Below are positions 1 through 10,755 of a stretch of 64,000 nt of DNA, piece by piece. Location of the stretch: the NCBI GenBank assembly GCA_958450325.1, contig OY288259.1, forward strand, positions 29,816,734 through 29,880,733. Direction: 5' to 3'. A program made the position numbers and the translations under genes. Below the pieces are notes generated by a model that was not told the DNA's origin, ran no database searches, and saw nothing but the letters and a program-made list of their open reading frames with translations. Source of the DNA: Agrostemma githago. Its lineage: Eukaryota > Streptophyta > Magnoliopsida > Caryophyllales > Caryophyllaceae. Within the stretch, counting starts at the first letter, position 1. The number at the start of each line of letters is the position of its first letter.

Positions 1-2
1 AG

Positions 3-740
3 CAAGGTGCCCCCTATCCTCATATGTTCCAAGCTTCCCATCAAGCTTCCCAACAACAATCTCTACAACACCGTCCGTATGTGCCACCTCCCTTAAGGGA
101 CAACAACCAAGGTTACCAAGGTTATGTAGGCAACCCAAGGCCATTCAACAAATTCAAGCAACATAACCAAGGTACCTTCAACAACAATCAAGGGTTCCAA
201 CAAGGGAACTTCAATCAGCAAGGTGGTTTCCAAGGAAACCAACACAATCAAGGACATCAAAACTACAACCTAAACTCTCAAGGCCTTAATCAAGGCAACT
301 CTCAAGGGTTCCAAGGAAATTTCCAACAACAACAAGGGTCTCAAGGTACCCAACAACAAAGCAAGCAAAGGAGCCGGTCTCCTACTCATGATTATGGCAT
401 TCCCCTAGCCATCACCAATACTCCACACAATCAACAATCTCCACCTCGAGATTTTGATACACAAAAGCAAATGATGGAGTTGCAAAGAAGCCAAATGGAG
501 ATACAAAGATCCCAACAAGAACTTATTGCCCAACTTCAAATGGAAAACAAGGAAACAAGAACTCATCTCAAGATGCTCGAAACCCAACTAGCTCAAGTTG
601 CTTCGGGTAGTTCTTTAAGACAAAGGGGACAACTACCTCCTCAAGGTGAACCGGCGAAATTTGAACATGTGAATGCTATTGCCTTGAGGAGTGGCGCATC
701 TTATGACTCCCCGTGTTTCCTAGTGAGCAATAACCCATGA
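3..740 (+). pseudogene. Athila-type gag, C-terminal part (broken)
   Basis: The reading frame is already open at the window edge, so the N-terminal capsid part lies outside. What remains is the nucleocapsid-side tail: a long Gln/Asn/Gly-rich stretch (about residues 25-115 of the visible part) with NQGF/QGNF-type repeats, then a predicted coiled coil rich in Gln, Glu and Met (about residues 145-190). The same tail occurs in the second copy at 53900-54237. In Ty3/gypsy Athila elements gag forms the virus-like particle. The frame ends in a stop at 738-740 and the downstream protease part is in another frame, so one frameshift near 700-737 has broken the polyprotein. Confidence 0.8.
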
Positions 741-2020
741 AAGAAGTTGTATCTCCGATTCAAGAAAATTCAAGCTTGGGAAATCCAATGGAGGAGCAAG
801 TTTTGTGGGAGATTGAGAAACCCCATGAATACAAGCTTCCCCCACTTCAAGGAAAAGACAAAGGAAAAGAGAAAATGTCAATTGAAAAATCCAACCTTAA
901 TGAGCAAGACAAGGTACATATCAAGTTGCCTTTCCCAACAAGGCAAATGAAGACCAAGGTGGATGTTCAATATGACAAGTTCCTTAATATTGTGAAGAAG
1001 TTGGATGTGAGTGTCCCTTTTACCGAGCTACTTACCCAAGTCCCGGCATATGGAAGATTCATGAAAGAAATCTTGGCTAGGAAGAGATCCGTCGACAAGG
1101 AAGAGACCATAGCGTTCACAAGAGTGGTGAGTGAGCTTATTTAAGGTTCTACGCTTCCCAAGTTGAAGGATCCGGGTAGTTTCTTGATCCCGTGCACCAT
1201 AGGCAACTTCAAGATTGAGAGAGCACTATGTGATTTGGGTGCGAGTGTAAGCATCATTCCCTATTCCATTTGTGAGCGACTTGGGATGAAGGAGCTTAAG
1301 TGTACTTCTATTACACTCCAAATGGCCGATAGTTCACTCAACCGACCATTAGGGATGTTAGAAGATGTGCTACTAAGAATCGGGAAGTTTTTCATTCCGG
1401 TCGACTTCCTTGTACTTGACATGCCGGAAGATGCTATCACTCCCATTATCCTTGGGCGCCCATTTCTCCATACCGCCGGTGCTATGATTGATGTAAAGAA
1501 TGGTAGGATCACATTTGAACTAGGCGACGAGAAGCTCGTGTTTGACCTCCAAGGCAACACCTCGCCTACTAATGATGAGTCTTGTAATATGATCCACGCC
1601 ATGAAAGACGCCAATCTAGGGGATGAGTCGGGTGAAAGCTTGAAGAACAACTTCTATGGAATTGAAGATGATGATTCTGAGCTTGGGGCGGATGAATGCC
1701 CATATCATGAGATCGAAGACAAGTTGCAAGGCAAGAAGAAAGATGAGCCTCCCTTGGGGCCACATGAAGATAGATGGACGTTTGGGTATATACCGAAGGA
1801 TCGAAAGTACAAGTTCAAGCCATTGAACTTAGTAGATCGGGATGCCCCGGGAACATCAAGACAAGGTTGTGAAGAACCTTGGAGTGTGAATGGTTATACC
1901 ACTAGTTTGATTGCAGACTTCTCGAGAGCCTTCGATTTGTTTCTTCGTGCCCTTGATGGTGATGGAATTGGTAATAGTGTTGTTAGAAAAAGACTGGAGA
2001 ATGCACCATCCTTGGTTTGA
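737..2020 (+). pseudogene. Athila-type gag-protease junction and aspartic protease (broken)
   Basis: This continues the Athila polyprotein in a second frame. An in-frame TAA at 1142-1144 interrupts it, after which the same frame runs from 1145 to a stop at 2018-2020. From about 1163 it encodes a retropepsin-like fold: a CDLGASVSIIP motif at the active-site position (DLG rather than DTG/DSG) and a distal ILGRPFLHTAG motif that matches the conserved ILG(R)PFL flap-side motif of Athila proteases. The C-terminal 150 residues are acidic and unassigned. No reverse transcriptase, RNase H or integrase follows, so this copy has lost pol or belongs to a pol-less derivative. Confidence 0.8.
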
Positions 2021-3055
2021 CGGAGTTACAAAAGAACCGTCTTATTGTATATATCTCTTTCTTGTAATTCTTTTAGGTTTTGTGAAATTCATGTGATTTG
2101 GTATTTTGATGAGCGATGTGAGGGATGGATTTTGATGAATATTATTTGAGTTTATTTGTTAGGTCTTAGTGAAGATGAAGTTTCGAGGAGAGTAGATGAT
2201 GATAGAAGCTTGGATTTGAGCAAGGGAGTCGGTTTTTGAAGCTTTGGACAAGCTTTTGGGGATATGAAGGGCTAGAAGACTCTTCCCGGCCGAGAAGAGA
2301 GCATCCCGACCGGGAAGGAGGAGACATCCCGACCGGGAAGGAGCCATCCTGACCGGGATGAGGGAACCAAAAATCGAGCTTTCTGTTGAGCCATCCCGAC
2401 CAGGAAGGGAGCTTCCCGACCGGGAAGGGTGTGTCATCCCGACCGGGACCATCCATCCCGACCGGGACGAGCCCTGCTCCTCTTTTGGCCTCTTCTTTGT
2501 CGTGTGAGCCCACCCTACCACTTTAGACACCCGCTCAACCTCCCTTCCTATCCTTGCACATATCATATGACCCCTCCACTTCATATACATACCCTCACCT
2601 CATCTTATCTTCACTACACATCGACTTTCACATCAAATCCAACCTCCTTATACCTTTGTACTTCAACCATGGAACCATATCGTGAATGAAGGGAGATAAC
2701 TATGACGAAGACAAGCTATGCTCCATTAATGATCATTGAGACGATGGAGCGAGTGAGTTGCTAACCGATTGGTACGGCAACTATCCTTTCTTTTTCGTCT
2801 TTTATTGCTTGTCTTTCCATTGTTTGTTCCCTTCCCCTTACACACTTTTGTGTCATGGTGGCCCTCGGGGCCTTTGTAGTCATTGCTCCCGACTCCCGAT
2901 GACGTGACTACATCGAGAGTCCTTTCAAAATCCAAGTTTACAAGTATTTTCACTTTTTCTTTGATTTTATTTTCTTTTGTTAGGATTTAGTCGGATTCGG
3001 ACGGAATCCGGGCTAGGTGACTTGATTACACCTAGTCCTCCCCTCCCATTTCCTT
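2021..3055. other. Non-coding stretch with Athila LTR-like dyad cluster
   Basis: No convincing gene. Between about 2284 and 2465 there are eight copies of a short dyad, TCCCG-NN-CGGGA or close variants, followed by pyrimidine-rich DNA with a weak TATA-like stretch near 2583. The same dyad is found upstream of the TATA box in the Athila LTR at 50574-52512, so this could be an Athila U3-like region, but I cannot place LTR ends. From 2700 to 3055 I see only T-rich DNA leading to the antisense ORF of the next element. The Athila/Tat junction lies somewhere in this stretch. Confidence 0.45.
2284..2466. repeat. Cluster of TCCCGACCGGGA-type dyads
   Basis: Eight near-copies of a 12-base interrupted palindrome with 5-base arms and a 2-base centre (for example 2304-2315 and 2327-2338) are spaced irregularly at about 20-60 bases. 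The arms read TCCCG and CGGGA, and single-base variants occur in either arm. Confidence 0.75.
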
Positions 3056-3697
3056 TTATTTTCTTCTTTTTATTTCTTCCCCCATCCATATCTTTTCTCG
3101 TCGCCTAGCATCTAGACCCATAATAATCTCACCGGTGGCTAGCCAAGCAGGGCTATGACCAGTCTCCATCTGGTCAACCACACCAATCAGCCTGATTTGA
3201 CCCAAGCACGAGTCAACATCCATCATCCCCTCAAAAACGTAGCGGTGCAGCATGCAAAAGGCGAAAGCCCTACGCCTATGAGCAGCAGTAATCCTCACGT
3301 CTTGGAGGTTCATAAACTTGTCCGCCAAATTGAAAAGGGAAACAGTATTTCCCCGCACCATACGATCTGTCTCAGCATGAGACAGACCCAAGAAATTCCT
3401 CAGCATCCTTCTTGGATCCGGGTGGAACGGAGGAATAGCAGGACGAGAAATAGGGCTCCACCCACCTATAGTTGCGACCTCCTCAGGAAGAGGGCATATT
3501 TCTCCTCGCGAGAACGCAAAGACGTGATGGGTAGTATCCCAAAACGTCAGCCAGGCGTCCAAAAAGTGCGAGTCAATTATCAGATGCTGGAGAGGGAATA
3601 GACTGACAATTCCCATCTGAGTCAGTTGAACCTTGTCCTCGTCCAGAAAATATTAGGACCAAGCAAAAAGCATGTCGGTCAGATGATCGATACCCAT
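3056..3697 (-). pseudogene. Antisense extra ORF of a Tat-lineage element, plant-mobile-domain-like (broken)
   Basis: The ORF runs opposite to its element, whose 3' LTR (4291-6905) is on the plus strand. Extra ORFs between pol and the 3' LTR, often antisense, are known from Tat-lineage Ty3/gypsy elements. The protein shows FWDTTHHVFAF and GEICPLPEEVATIGGW, which resemble the plant mobile domain signature (aromatic W near a fold core, then a GE...P..EEV..I.G block). I place the start at the ATG complementary to 3695-3697, about 600 bases from the LTR; a TAA interrupts the frame 14 codons later. The C-terminus is cut at about 3056. Function of these ORFs is not established. Confidence 0.6.
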
Positions 3698-4290
3698 GAC
3701 AGAAATTTGAGTCTTCTTGAAAGTCTAAGAGATTTTGAGGAGAAGAAGGAGAATTTGATTTAGGATGCAAAAGTTGAAGCAGGGAGACCTATATTTATAA
3801 TAGGAAACCCTAACTGTAACCCTAACTGTCATGCCTCTTCAGTAAATGTGGGCCCTATGCACACGCAGGCATGATTGCAGTTCAGAACCCAGAATAGGAA
3901 TCAAGTTGTCCCGAGCTTCCCTAATATTTTCTAAAAATTGTAATAAAAAAAAATCTTTAAAAAATCTGCTTTTCAAAAAATTCAATATTTTTATTTCCCC
4001 AGCGTGAGTCGGTGTTTCGCCTATGTGTTACATACAAGTTGTTATGTGTCAACGTACAGGTACACCTCAGACTTTAGAGGCAAGTCTCCGCGCAACTCAT
4101 TTACTCCCACGGAGCTATCATCATCAAGACAAGACAAGTATGACCCTCTGCTTATGGCTGGCGAGCCCTTCACGCAAGTCTACTGGACTATAAACGACCC
4201 GGCCGGAAGGCTGCCAGGTCGTAATCTGCGATTGGCCTGGTAGCTACTCTGACATTCGCCTTGTCCAAGCCTCAGTCAGAGTGGGGGCTC
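3698..4290 (+). other. 3' untranslated region and polypurine tract of the first Tat element
   Basis: No ORF. The last 220 bases before the LTR match, in reverse complement, the region next to the LTR of the complete Tat element (18982-19200). The purine-rich run GAGTGGGGGCTC just before position 4291 is the polypurine tract that primes plus-strand synthesis in LTR retrotransposons. Confidence 0.7.
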
Positions 4291-6905
4291 TGTACACACC
4301 CGTATTTTGCCTGCTAGTGTCTATAGCAGTTCCCGACAAAACACTCGATGATGTTCGGACGCAAACGTGACTTAGCATACTCGAATATGGGCTCGGAATC
4401 AATGATATCCGACGTGGACATTTAGTGGAGTACAAATCTCTCAAAACCGACCTCGAATTCAGACCCAGTTGGTCGTTCCGAGCAAAATAAGACTAATTTG
4501 GGCCAAAACCGACACCGGAAATAAAACCGTCTTTTAGCGACCGAGTCAAAACCCGGTCAAGGACGAATCCGTCCTCAAAATCAGCCTAGAGAAGCTTCTA
4601 GAAAATTGCGCCCAAATACAATATTCAAAAAAATCAAAAGTCAACCATTTCCTAAATAAGCTCGTCCAACTTGATCCACTCGATCGAGTGGATTGACCCA
4701 CTTGGTCGAGTGGAGCCTCAAAACCCGGAACAGACCCATTTTCAAAGGCACTGGATCGAGTGCACTAGGGCCACTCGATCGAGTGACCCTAGGTCGAGGG
4801 ATAAACTCTATAAATACCCCTCAAACCCTTCACATTTTTCAGTTTTGATCAATGCCTTTACCACCTACATTTTCACCCTAACACTCCCTATTACTCTACA
4901 CTACAACCCTAAGCCATACCAATCAAAAACCAAGTCATTTGTCCCTCGAAAAACCGACAAATCACCCACACACACACACACACACACCATAACTTGCATA
5001 CATCCTCGATACTCCCGCGTTCCCGTCGCTATTACGAGTCCATTGCCGAGGCCTTACTAAGCATGTATGTTGAGGGTGTCGTAAACCCCGTCTCAATCCT
5101 TACTATCTCGATTCATTTTATTTACATTTTCGCATTTTATATTGTAATCATATTAGTATACTAACTTTAACACTAACATTTTCATTTTCGTTGACTAACA
5201 TTTTATTATCGTCATTAATTAATACCGTGTATATATACATACTAGTATTAAAATTCGGATCCTAACCCGTTTGACTACGACGAGCATCCAAAGTCCGTTT
5301 AATCCCTTTACGAGCAACGACGGAGGTGGCACCCTTTCGAGGAGCGCCGCCCCAATGTACTCAAGGGCATAACGAGATCGTGGTCGCTCATAGTTGAACG
5401 CGTAGGACTCCATTTCTAAGATTAGTGCGAGATCCGTTGATGCGAAAACCGACATCACATAATCCGTTAGGATTAGTATCGATGTCGTGACGCGGAGTAC
5501 TACAATTTCGTCACTAATCAATTCTTTTCGATCCCATAATTGCACTTTTCACAAAATTCCGATGACGATGTTATAATGGTGTAATATACGATAATAGCAC
5601 CGAAAAACGAGTTAAATTTAAATCATGCAATATTTCTATTTAACTCGTCCAACTATCGATTTTAAACATAAAAACGAAACGAGCCATGCCTCGTACAGGG
5701 GGCACTCGACCGAGTGCCATAGGCCGCTCGATCGAGTAGCACCCCAAAAACCAGGCAGTAGCCACTTTAAAGGCACACTCGATCGAGTCCAGACCATGAC
5801 TCGATCGAGTGGGCCCTGTAGCCCGGAAAACCGAGAGCTTTAACGCATCATTTGAGCCTCGTCTTTTTTTTACGACTTAGTCGTAGCGTGCAAAGTCAAT
5901 CACGTAATTCCATTTTTCAAAACTCATGCATATCACTACACTTAAAACGACTTTGATCGATTGTCCTTCACTATTAGTCTTGTGTCGACGACTCTTTAGT
6001 CGTATCCGACACGTGATTAATTTGGACGCCAACATTTCGAGGTGATAGGTCGGGACAAGGCATCGAGATTCGGGATCGGGCTAGCACCATGCCTAGGTCC
6101 CATATCTCCGTCCTTCGATTAGTACACAATATAATATGTATCTAATCGAAGTTCTTCCACTTGCACAACTTACGGTCTAGTGTGTATTTATTATATACGG
6201 GTCTGTTTCGACTCATTTATTTTTTTATCGCTCTGTTTTTTATATATTTTCCGTTTATGCTATTTAATTATTCGTTATTTTTGTATTGGCCGGGTTGTAT
6301 TTCCGCCCGTGTATTTTGTATATATTTACGAGTTTTATTTATTTTGATGCTTATTTCTTTATAAATGAACCTTGCATGCTAAACAACTCCGACAATAATT
6401 TAGATGCATTAAATGACGTAGTTAACCAACAACTCACATGCTTAACCAAAAAACGCTGTTTGCATATCATTTAGTCGTTTTACTAGCGAGCGTACACGAA
6501 CACGAACGATGTCTTAGTAGAGGTCGCTATGTGCGGGCGGGGTTGGGTTTCCTTAGTGGGCTTCCCAACACGTACCCTCACCCCTTACTCAGAACCTCGG
6601 TTTTCGGATGCCCGAAACCGTTGGCGCACGAGAGTCATTCTATACACGATACCGGTGCAGATGGTATCGGTATTGCAATGCAAAGGGATGAGCCCCATAA
6701 ACTCTGAAATCGAAATGGGCCGTACTTTGTGTACGGTCCATGACGACATAGAGTGGGCTCGAATGGTTCCAAATAACTATAAAATTCGGTGGCGACTCCA
6801 ACTTTGACTTAAATTTCGAATCCAAGAACAATCTTACCACGAGATTCATTCGCCTACCCAAACCCGCGCGTGGCCGCGTCGGGGTGGACCTACGTCATGT
6901 CCACA
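4291..6905 (+). repeat. 3' LTR of Tat element 1
   Basis: The LTR begins TGTACACACCCG directly after the polypurine tract and ends ...CATGTCCACA, giving TG...CA termini. Its last 400 bases match, in reverse complement, the LTR ends at 16450 and 28371. A TATA box lies at 4809-4816, and five dyads of the ACTCG-NN-CGAGT type lie at 4677-4800, immediately upstream of it. A second dyad cluster lies at about 5700-5810. Length is 2615 bases. The partner 5' LTR is not in the window. The LTR is inserted in a LINE fragment. Confidence 0.85.
4677..4816 (+). promoter_or_regulatory. Dyad array and TATA box of Tat LTR 1
   Basis: The 14-base perfect palindrome CACTCGATCGAGTG occurs at 4677-4690 and 4772-4785. 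Imperfect copies lie between and after. TATAAATA follows at 4809-4816. The order dyads-then-TATA is the same in the other Tat LTRs. Confidence 0.6.
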
Positions 6906-7169
6906 ACTGCCAACCTTTGGTTCATAACGTTACTGATCGCATTAGGAAGCTGGTTGCCAGGAAGCTCTCATATGCTGGCCGACTAACATTGGTCAAGTCC
7001 GTCCTTACAATGTTACATAACTATTGGGAAAGCATATTCCTGCTCCTGTCGGGAATCATCAAACAGATTGAAGGAATATGTAGGACATACCTGTGGGAAG
7101 GGGGAACAGCTTACACGATTTCTCCGCTCGTCTCATGGAAAAAGGTATGTGTTCCTTACAGGGAAGGAG
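6906..7169 (+). pseudogene. L1-type LINE reverse transcriptase fragment
   Basis: The plus-strand frame encodes RKLVARKLSYAGRLTLVKSV and WESIFLLLSGIIKQIE...CRTYLWEG, which match the conserved block just downstream of the RT palm in plant L1 LINEs (the SYAGR...L..SVL...Y W...F.LP...I..IE..CR.FLW pattern). Both sides are cut: the Tat LTR ends at 6905 and a long LTR begins at 7170. The reading frame appears to start inside the LTR, but that fusion is accidental. Confidence 0.8.
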
Positions 7170-8822
7170 TGTAACACTCCGTGTTTTTTTTATTAAATAT
7201 AATATTGTAATAAATCGTCATTTTTATTAAGAAACGAATTTAAATTAGTAATTCTAATAATTGATTGATTTTACGAATTGGATAATTCTAATTAAATTAA
7301 GGGTTATTTCATAACAATAATACCAACTATAAGGGGGCTTCTTAGATTAATCCCAACTATACATAATCTCGTTTTAATATGAACTATGCCTTTATTAATC
7401 TCTCAATGATATAGGCGACTGGTTACCTGGAAAACCGGTTGAACCTTCCTCTTCAGTTTCGGTTGTTGGTTAAAAAATTTTTGAATCTTCCCAAAATTCG
7501 TCTTGCATTTTTTTTCCTGATTAGTATTGTAGAAGCCATGAAAAAAAAATGTTTTAATTTTCTTGTTGTTTTGACTTTCACGAACGACGACGGAACACTC
7601 AAGGACCCTAGAAAGTCACAACCGGTCACTATTACCGGTTATAGCAGGTCATAATTTTGTCCATAGCAAAATGAGATTAATGAAGGCATAGTTAATATTA
7701 AAACGAGATTATGTATAGTTGGGATTATTCTAAGAAGCTCCCTTATAGTTGGTATTATTGTCATGAAATAACCCTTAAATTAACTAGTTAAATGTACTTT
7801 CTATCAATACTTTTTTATAACTATTTTGGTATAGTAATTCCACCTTAAACTTGAGTCAATGGTAGCTTAATTTGATTTTAGCCCCATGTTTCTAATCTAC
7901 CCGGCCCAGTAACATTTGACCTAATGTTTCTTCTTAAACCTCCGTTATATATACTCCCTCACTTGTGTACCCGGTACTCTCCACATTTAACCTATGTAGT
8001 CCTTCCTTTCTCTTTAGCCAATAAGAACTCAACAACTCAACCTACACTATACTCCCTACTCACTCACTTTGTACTTCTTTTCCCTCCGTGTCAACTCCCA
8101 CTTCCGTCATCCTCGTCCACCACCAGCTCCGGCACCACCTTCGCTTAAGAACCCCGACAAATCTCGTTCCCCTTCCTTCACTTCATAGTCCACCTCTGTC
8201 ATCAGCTCTTTCTCCGTCCTACAACCAGTTGCCGATGTCATCCCTTGCACCGTCAACAACCACCATACTTGCTGCTCCGAACGACTCTGGTCAGCCCTAT
8301 CAGCTACTACGCACCCCCTTCATCCCCGTTTTCTACTGAACCTATCGACTCCAGCCACCGATGGAAGCCTTGGCTTCCCATGCTCCGGTTAGCCCTCATT
8401 CAGCTTCAGCAAGCCCGACCTCCTTTGTCGGGTCATCTCTGTTGGTCGAGGCTTGCTCCGGCCACCTTCAACTCCGGCGACCCAGAAACTGACGCTCGCC
8501 AAAGACACGACATGCTCCCTCTGTTTCCTTCCCATGTGTTCGTTGCCGGAAACCAACCTTCCTCCATCCTCTTTGGTAGCTCTGCTCTCTGTTCGTGCCA
8601 TACCATCATCGAAGCAACCGATCCGTTATTGTCGTTTGATTGACGAAGGTAGCTCCCCTTTACCTTTATCTCGATTTATATCGTTTCCCGTGTTTTATCT
8701 CCTTTATCCTCGTTGGTTCAGTTCCGTTTGCCTCCTCGGTCTTGATTCCGTGTTGGAACTGTTTGTCGTTGTTGTACGTTGTTTGTGTAGGATTGTTGTT
8801 ACTTCCTGGTTATTATCATCAT
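7170..8822 (+). repeat. Fragment of a long LTR, possibly Tekay/Del-like chromovirus
   Basis: It starts TGTAACACTCCG, the kind of start typical of long chromovirus LTRs in plants, and resembles the start of the solo LTR at 45198 (TGTAGCACCCC). The body is pyrimidine-rich with a TATA-like run near 7945 and no coding sequence. The MITE at 7301-7774 is inserted in it. The right end is lost in the microsatellite at 8823. ORFs here are by-products of the pyrimidine bias. The lineage call is inference. Confidence 0.45.
7301..7774. mobile_element. Mutator-like MITE with about 100-base terminal inverted repeats
   Basis: The left arm (7301-7404) and right arm (7671-7774) are inverted copies with only a few mismatches over about 104 bases. 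They begin GGGTTATTTCAT. The 9 bases on each side are identical, TTAAATTAA at 7292-7300 and 7775-7783, matching the 9-base target duplication of Mutator-like elements. The duplication is A/T-only, so a shorter TTA/TTAA reading (Harbinger-like) is possible. The internal 265 bases contain no recognised gene. It is non-autonomous. Confidence 0.75.
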
Positions 8823-8854
8823 CATAATATTATTATTATTATTATATTATTATT
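8823..8854. repeat. TTA microsatellite, left part
   Basis: An imperfect TAT/TTA run. It is continued on the far side of the copia element by the longer run at 14716-14797, so the copia element inserted inside one microsatellite. On the minus strand it is the TAA tail of the reverse-transcriptase copy that ends near 14821. Confidence 0.75.
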
Positions 8855-9239
8855 TGTTGGAATGTGAGACTTTTCTAGATAAAACTAGAATATTCTAGAA
8901 ATATCCGGAATATTCTAGAATGATGTAGAGTAGTCTAGATTATTCTAGTAAATACTAGGAGGTTCTAGAAGGTTTATGTATGTACTAATATGTTCTAGGA
9001 AAGGTTAGAAGAGTCTAGAAGAAATAGAACTAGATCACTCTAGAATGTTCTCTCTAGAGTGTTCTAGGAAGAGGAGGAGGAGGAGCACTATAAATAGTGA
9101 TCACCCCCTCCCATTTTATGTATCCAAAAACCAACAATTCACAATAACTAAAAAATCAAAATTTCCAACAAATCAAACTAACTCTTCCCTTCACCTCACT
9201 TCTCCCATTTACAATATCCATCACCCACAAACACCAACA
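8855..9239 (+). repeat. 5' LTR of copia A
   Basis: Begins TGTTGGAATG and ends CACCAACA. It contains an array of GAA/TTC units at 8888-8920, further TTCTAGAA motifs to 9060 and a TATA box at 9088-9097. Confidence 0.9.
8888..8920 (+). promoter_or_regulatory. Heat-shock-element-like array in 5' LTR
   Basis: Seven consecutive units alternate GAA and TTC at exact 5-base spacing. One unit is degenerate (ATC at 8903-8905). The plant heat-shock factor consensus is nGAAnnTTCnnGAAn with three or more units. The array lies about 170 bases upstream of the TATA box. Confidence 0.65.
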
Positions 9240-9241
9240 AG

Positions 9242-9253
9242 TGGTATCAGAGC
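9242..9253 (+). other. Primer binding site, initiator Met tRNA type (copia A)
   Basis: TGGTATCAGAGC lies two bases after the 5' LTR and is the common PBS complementary to the 3' end of initiator methionine tRNA in plant copia elements. Confidence 0.85.
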
Positions 9254-9282
9254 CCAAAAGTTCTTAAGGGCCACAAACAAAC

Positions 9283-10299
9283 ATGGCTTTCGCAATCAAC
9301 AACCTATCAATTCCAGCACCTCCAATATTTGGAGGAGAAAACTACGATTATTGGTGCATTAAAATGAAGCTCTTCTTAAGGGCAAATGCACTATGGGATG
9401 TAGTGGAGAATGGTCCCGAAAAACAAAAGGAAGGTGTTTCAAACACAGAAACTTCCTTAAAGAAAATTAAAGAGGATGCATTAAAAGACGTCAAAGCTTT
9501 GTGCTTCATCCTCAATGCCGTTACAGAGACCATTTTTCCTAAAATAATTCGGGCTTCTACCGCGAAAGAAGCATGGGATTCATTACAAAAAGAATTCAAT
9601 GGAGATGAGAAAATAAGAATCATACGCCTTAATACATTAAGGAAGGATTTTGAAAATTTAAAGATGGAAGAGAATGAAGATATTCAAACTTACACTTCAA
9701 GGGTGATGGAGATAGTAAATCAAATGAAGATATACGTTGAAGACATCTCAGATACGATAATTGTGCAAAAAATTCTCGTAACTTTGACAAAAAGGTTCGA
9801 CATGATTGTCACCGTTATCGAAGAATCAAAAGACATATCAAAGCTCACAGTAGCCGAGCTAGTTGGATCCCTCCTTGCCCACGATCAAAAGTTCAAGAAT
9901 AAAGAAGACTTCTCCGAGAATGCCTTTCAGTCTACACAAATGAAAGGATCGAATTCCAATGGGTGGAAGAAGAAAAGTGATGGAGGCACTTATGATGAAC
10001 AAATGTCACAATCAAAAGGAAAATTTTCTCCTTGTGGCATTTGTGGAAGAACTAATCACGAGGAAAGAGATTGTTACTTCAAAGGTAAGCCTCAATGTCA
10101 CTTCTGTAAGAAATTTAGGCACATCAAGAAGAATTGTTGGTTCAAAAATAAAGATGAGGCAAATTTCACTAAAGAACAAGATTCGAGTGGACATTTTATT
10201 TTATTCTTGCTCAAATGTGCAAGAAAAGTCCACAAATATTTGGTATATAGACAGTGGTTGTTCCAACCACATGACTGGCAAAAAAAACTCATGTTGTAA
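9283..10299 (+). CDS. Copia gag (UBN2-type) with two zinc knuckles
   Basis: The start ATG at 9283 follows the PBS by 30 bases. The N-terminus (FGGENYDYWCIKMKLFLRA) matches the UBN2/DUF4219 gag family of Ty1/copia elements, which forms the nucleocapsid. The capsid-like part has the AKEAWDSLQKEF block. Two CCHC knuckles follow at about residues 252-265 (CGICGRTNHEERDC) and 275-288 (CHFCKKFRHIKKNC). After about 10190 the correct frame shifts: protease residues WYIDSGCSNHM are read in the +1 frame (frame of 9959-10330), so the last 30 residues of this ORF are not genuine. Element B interrupts the protease at 10291. Confidence 0.85.
   Translation: MAFAINNLSIPAPPIFGGENYDYWCIKMKLFLRANALWDVVENGPEKQKEGVSNTETSLKKIKEDALKDVKALCFILNAVTETIFPKIIRASTAKEAWDSLQKEFNGDEKIRIIRLNTLRKDFENLKMEENEDIQTYTSRVMEIVNQMKIYVEDISDTIIVQKILVTLTKRFDMIVTVIEESKDISKLTVAELVGSLLAHDQKFKNKEDFSENAFQSTQMKGSNSNGWKKKSDGGTYDEQMSQSKGKFSPCGICGRTNHEERDCYFKGKPQCHFCKKFRHIKKNCWFKNKDEANFTKEQDSSGHFILFLLKCARKVHKYLVYRQWLFQPHDWQKKLML
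10237..10291 (+). pseudogene. Copia A protease, first part (interrupted)
   Basis: WYIDSGCSNHMTG contains the DSG catalytic motif of copia proteases. It is out of frame with gag by one base and is cut by insertion of element B, resuming at 13460. Confidence 0.75.
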
Positions 10300-10755
10300 C
10301 GGAGGCGTCCCGTTACCAACGATTTGTTGACTACGCGAGAAGAACAAAACAACGAACAAACAATATTTAAACTGAGACACAGAATTACGTGGTTCACCAG
10401 CAAAATCACTGGCTACGTCCACACCGACAAGGAGAACAATATTCACTATGTGGAGATAATAGTACAACTCCGAGGAACTCTCTCTAAGACAATGCTTAAG
10501 AGATTCCAATTTTGGGTTTATTACTAAGATGGGATGGTGATCTCTATTTATACAAAAAGAATCACCTCCACTTAGTTCATCTATCGATGTGGGACAACTT
10601 TTTCTATTTATACATAGAAAAACTACCACTTCCCACTATTCTTTAGATGTGGGACAAACCACACCCTTCACAAAATACATCATCTTATTTCAACACCTAG
10701 TTCGACATTCAACTCGAGTCTCGAATACGACAATTGCTAGTCATTAATCCTAACA
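10292..10755 (-). repeat. 3' LTR of copia B
   Basis: In plus orientation it reads TGTTGTAACGG...CCTAACA. It matches 12996-13459 almost base for base; differences include A/G at the GACAC(A/G)GAATT site and the GGGATGG/GGAAGGG site. Confidence 0.9.

Noticed and set aside
2669..2953. Possible env-like ORF after Athila protease starting MEPYRE
   Set aside because: It stops after six codons and the hydrophobic stretch downstream has several stops; no alignment can be argued.
6884..7174. ORF joining LTR end to LINE RT as a fusion gene
   Set aside because: The ATG lies in LTR sequence and only the LINE part is homologous to anything.
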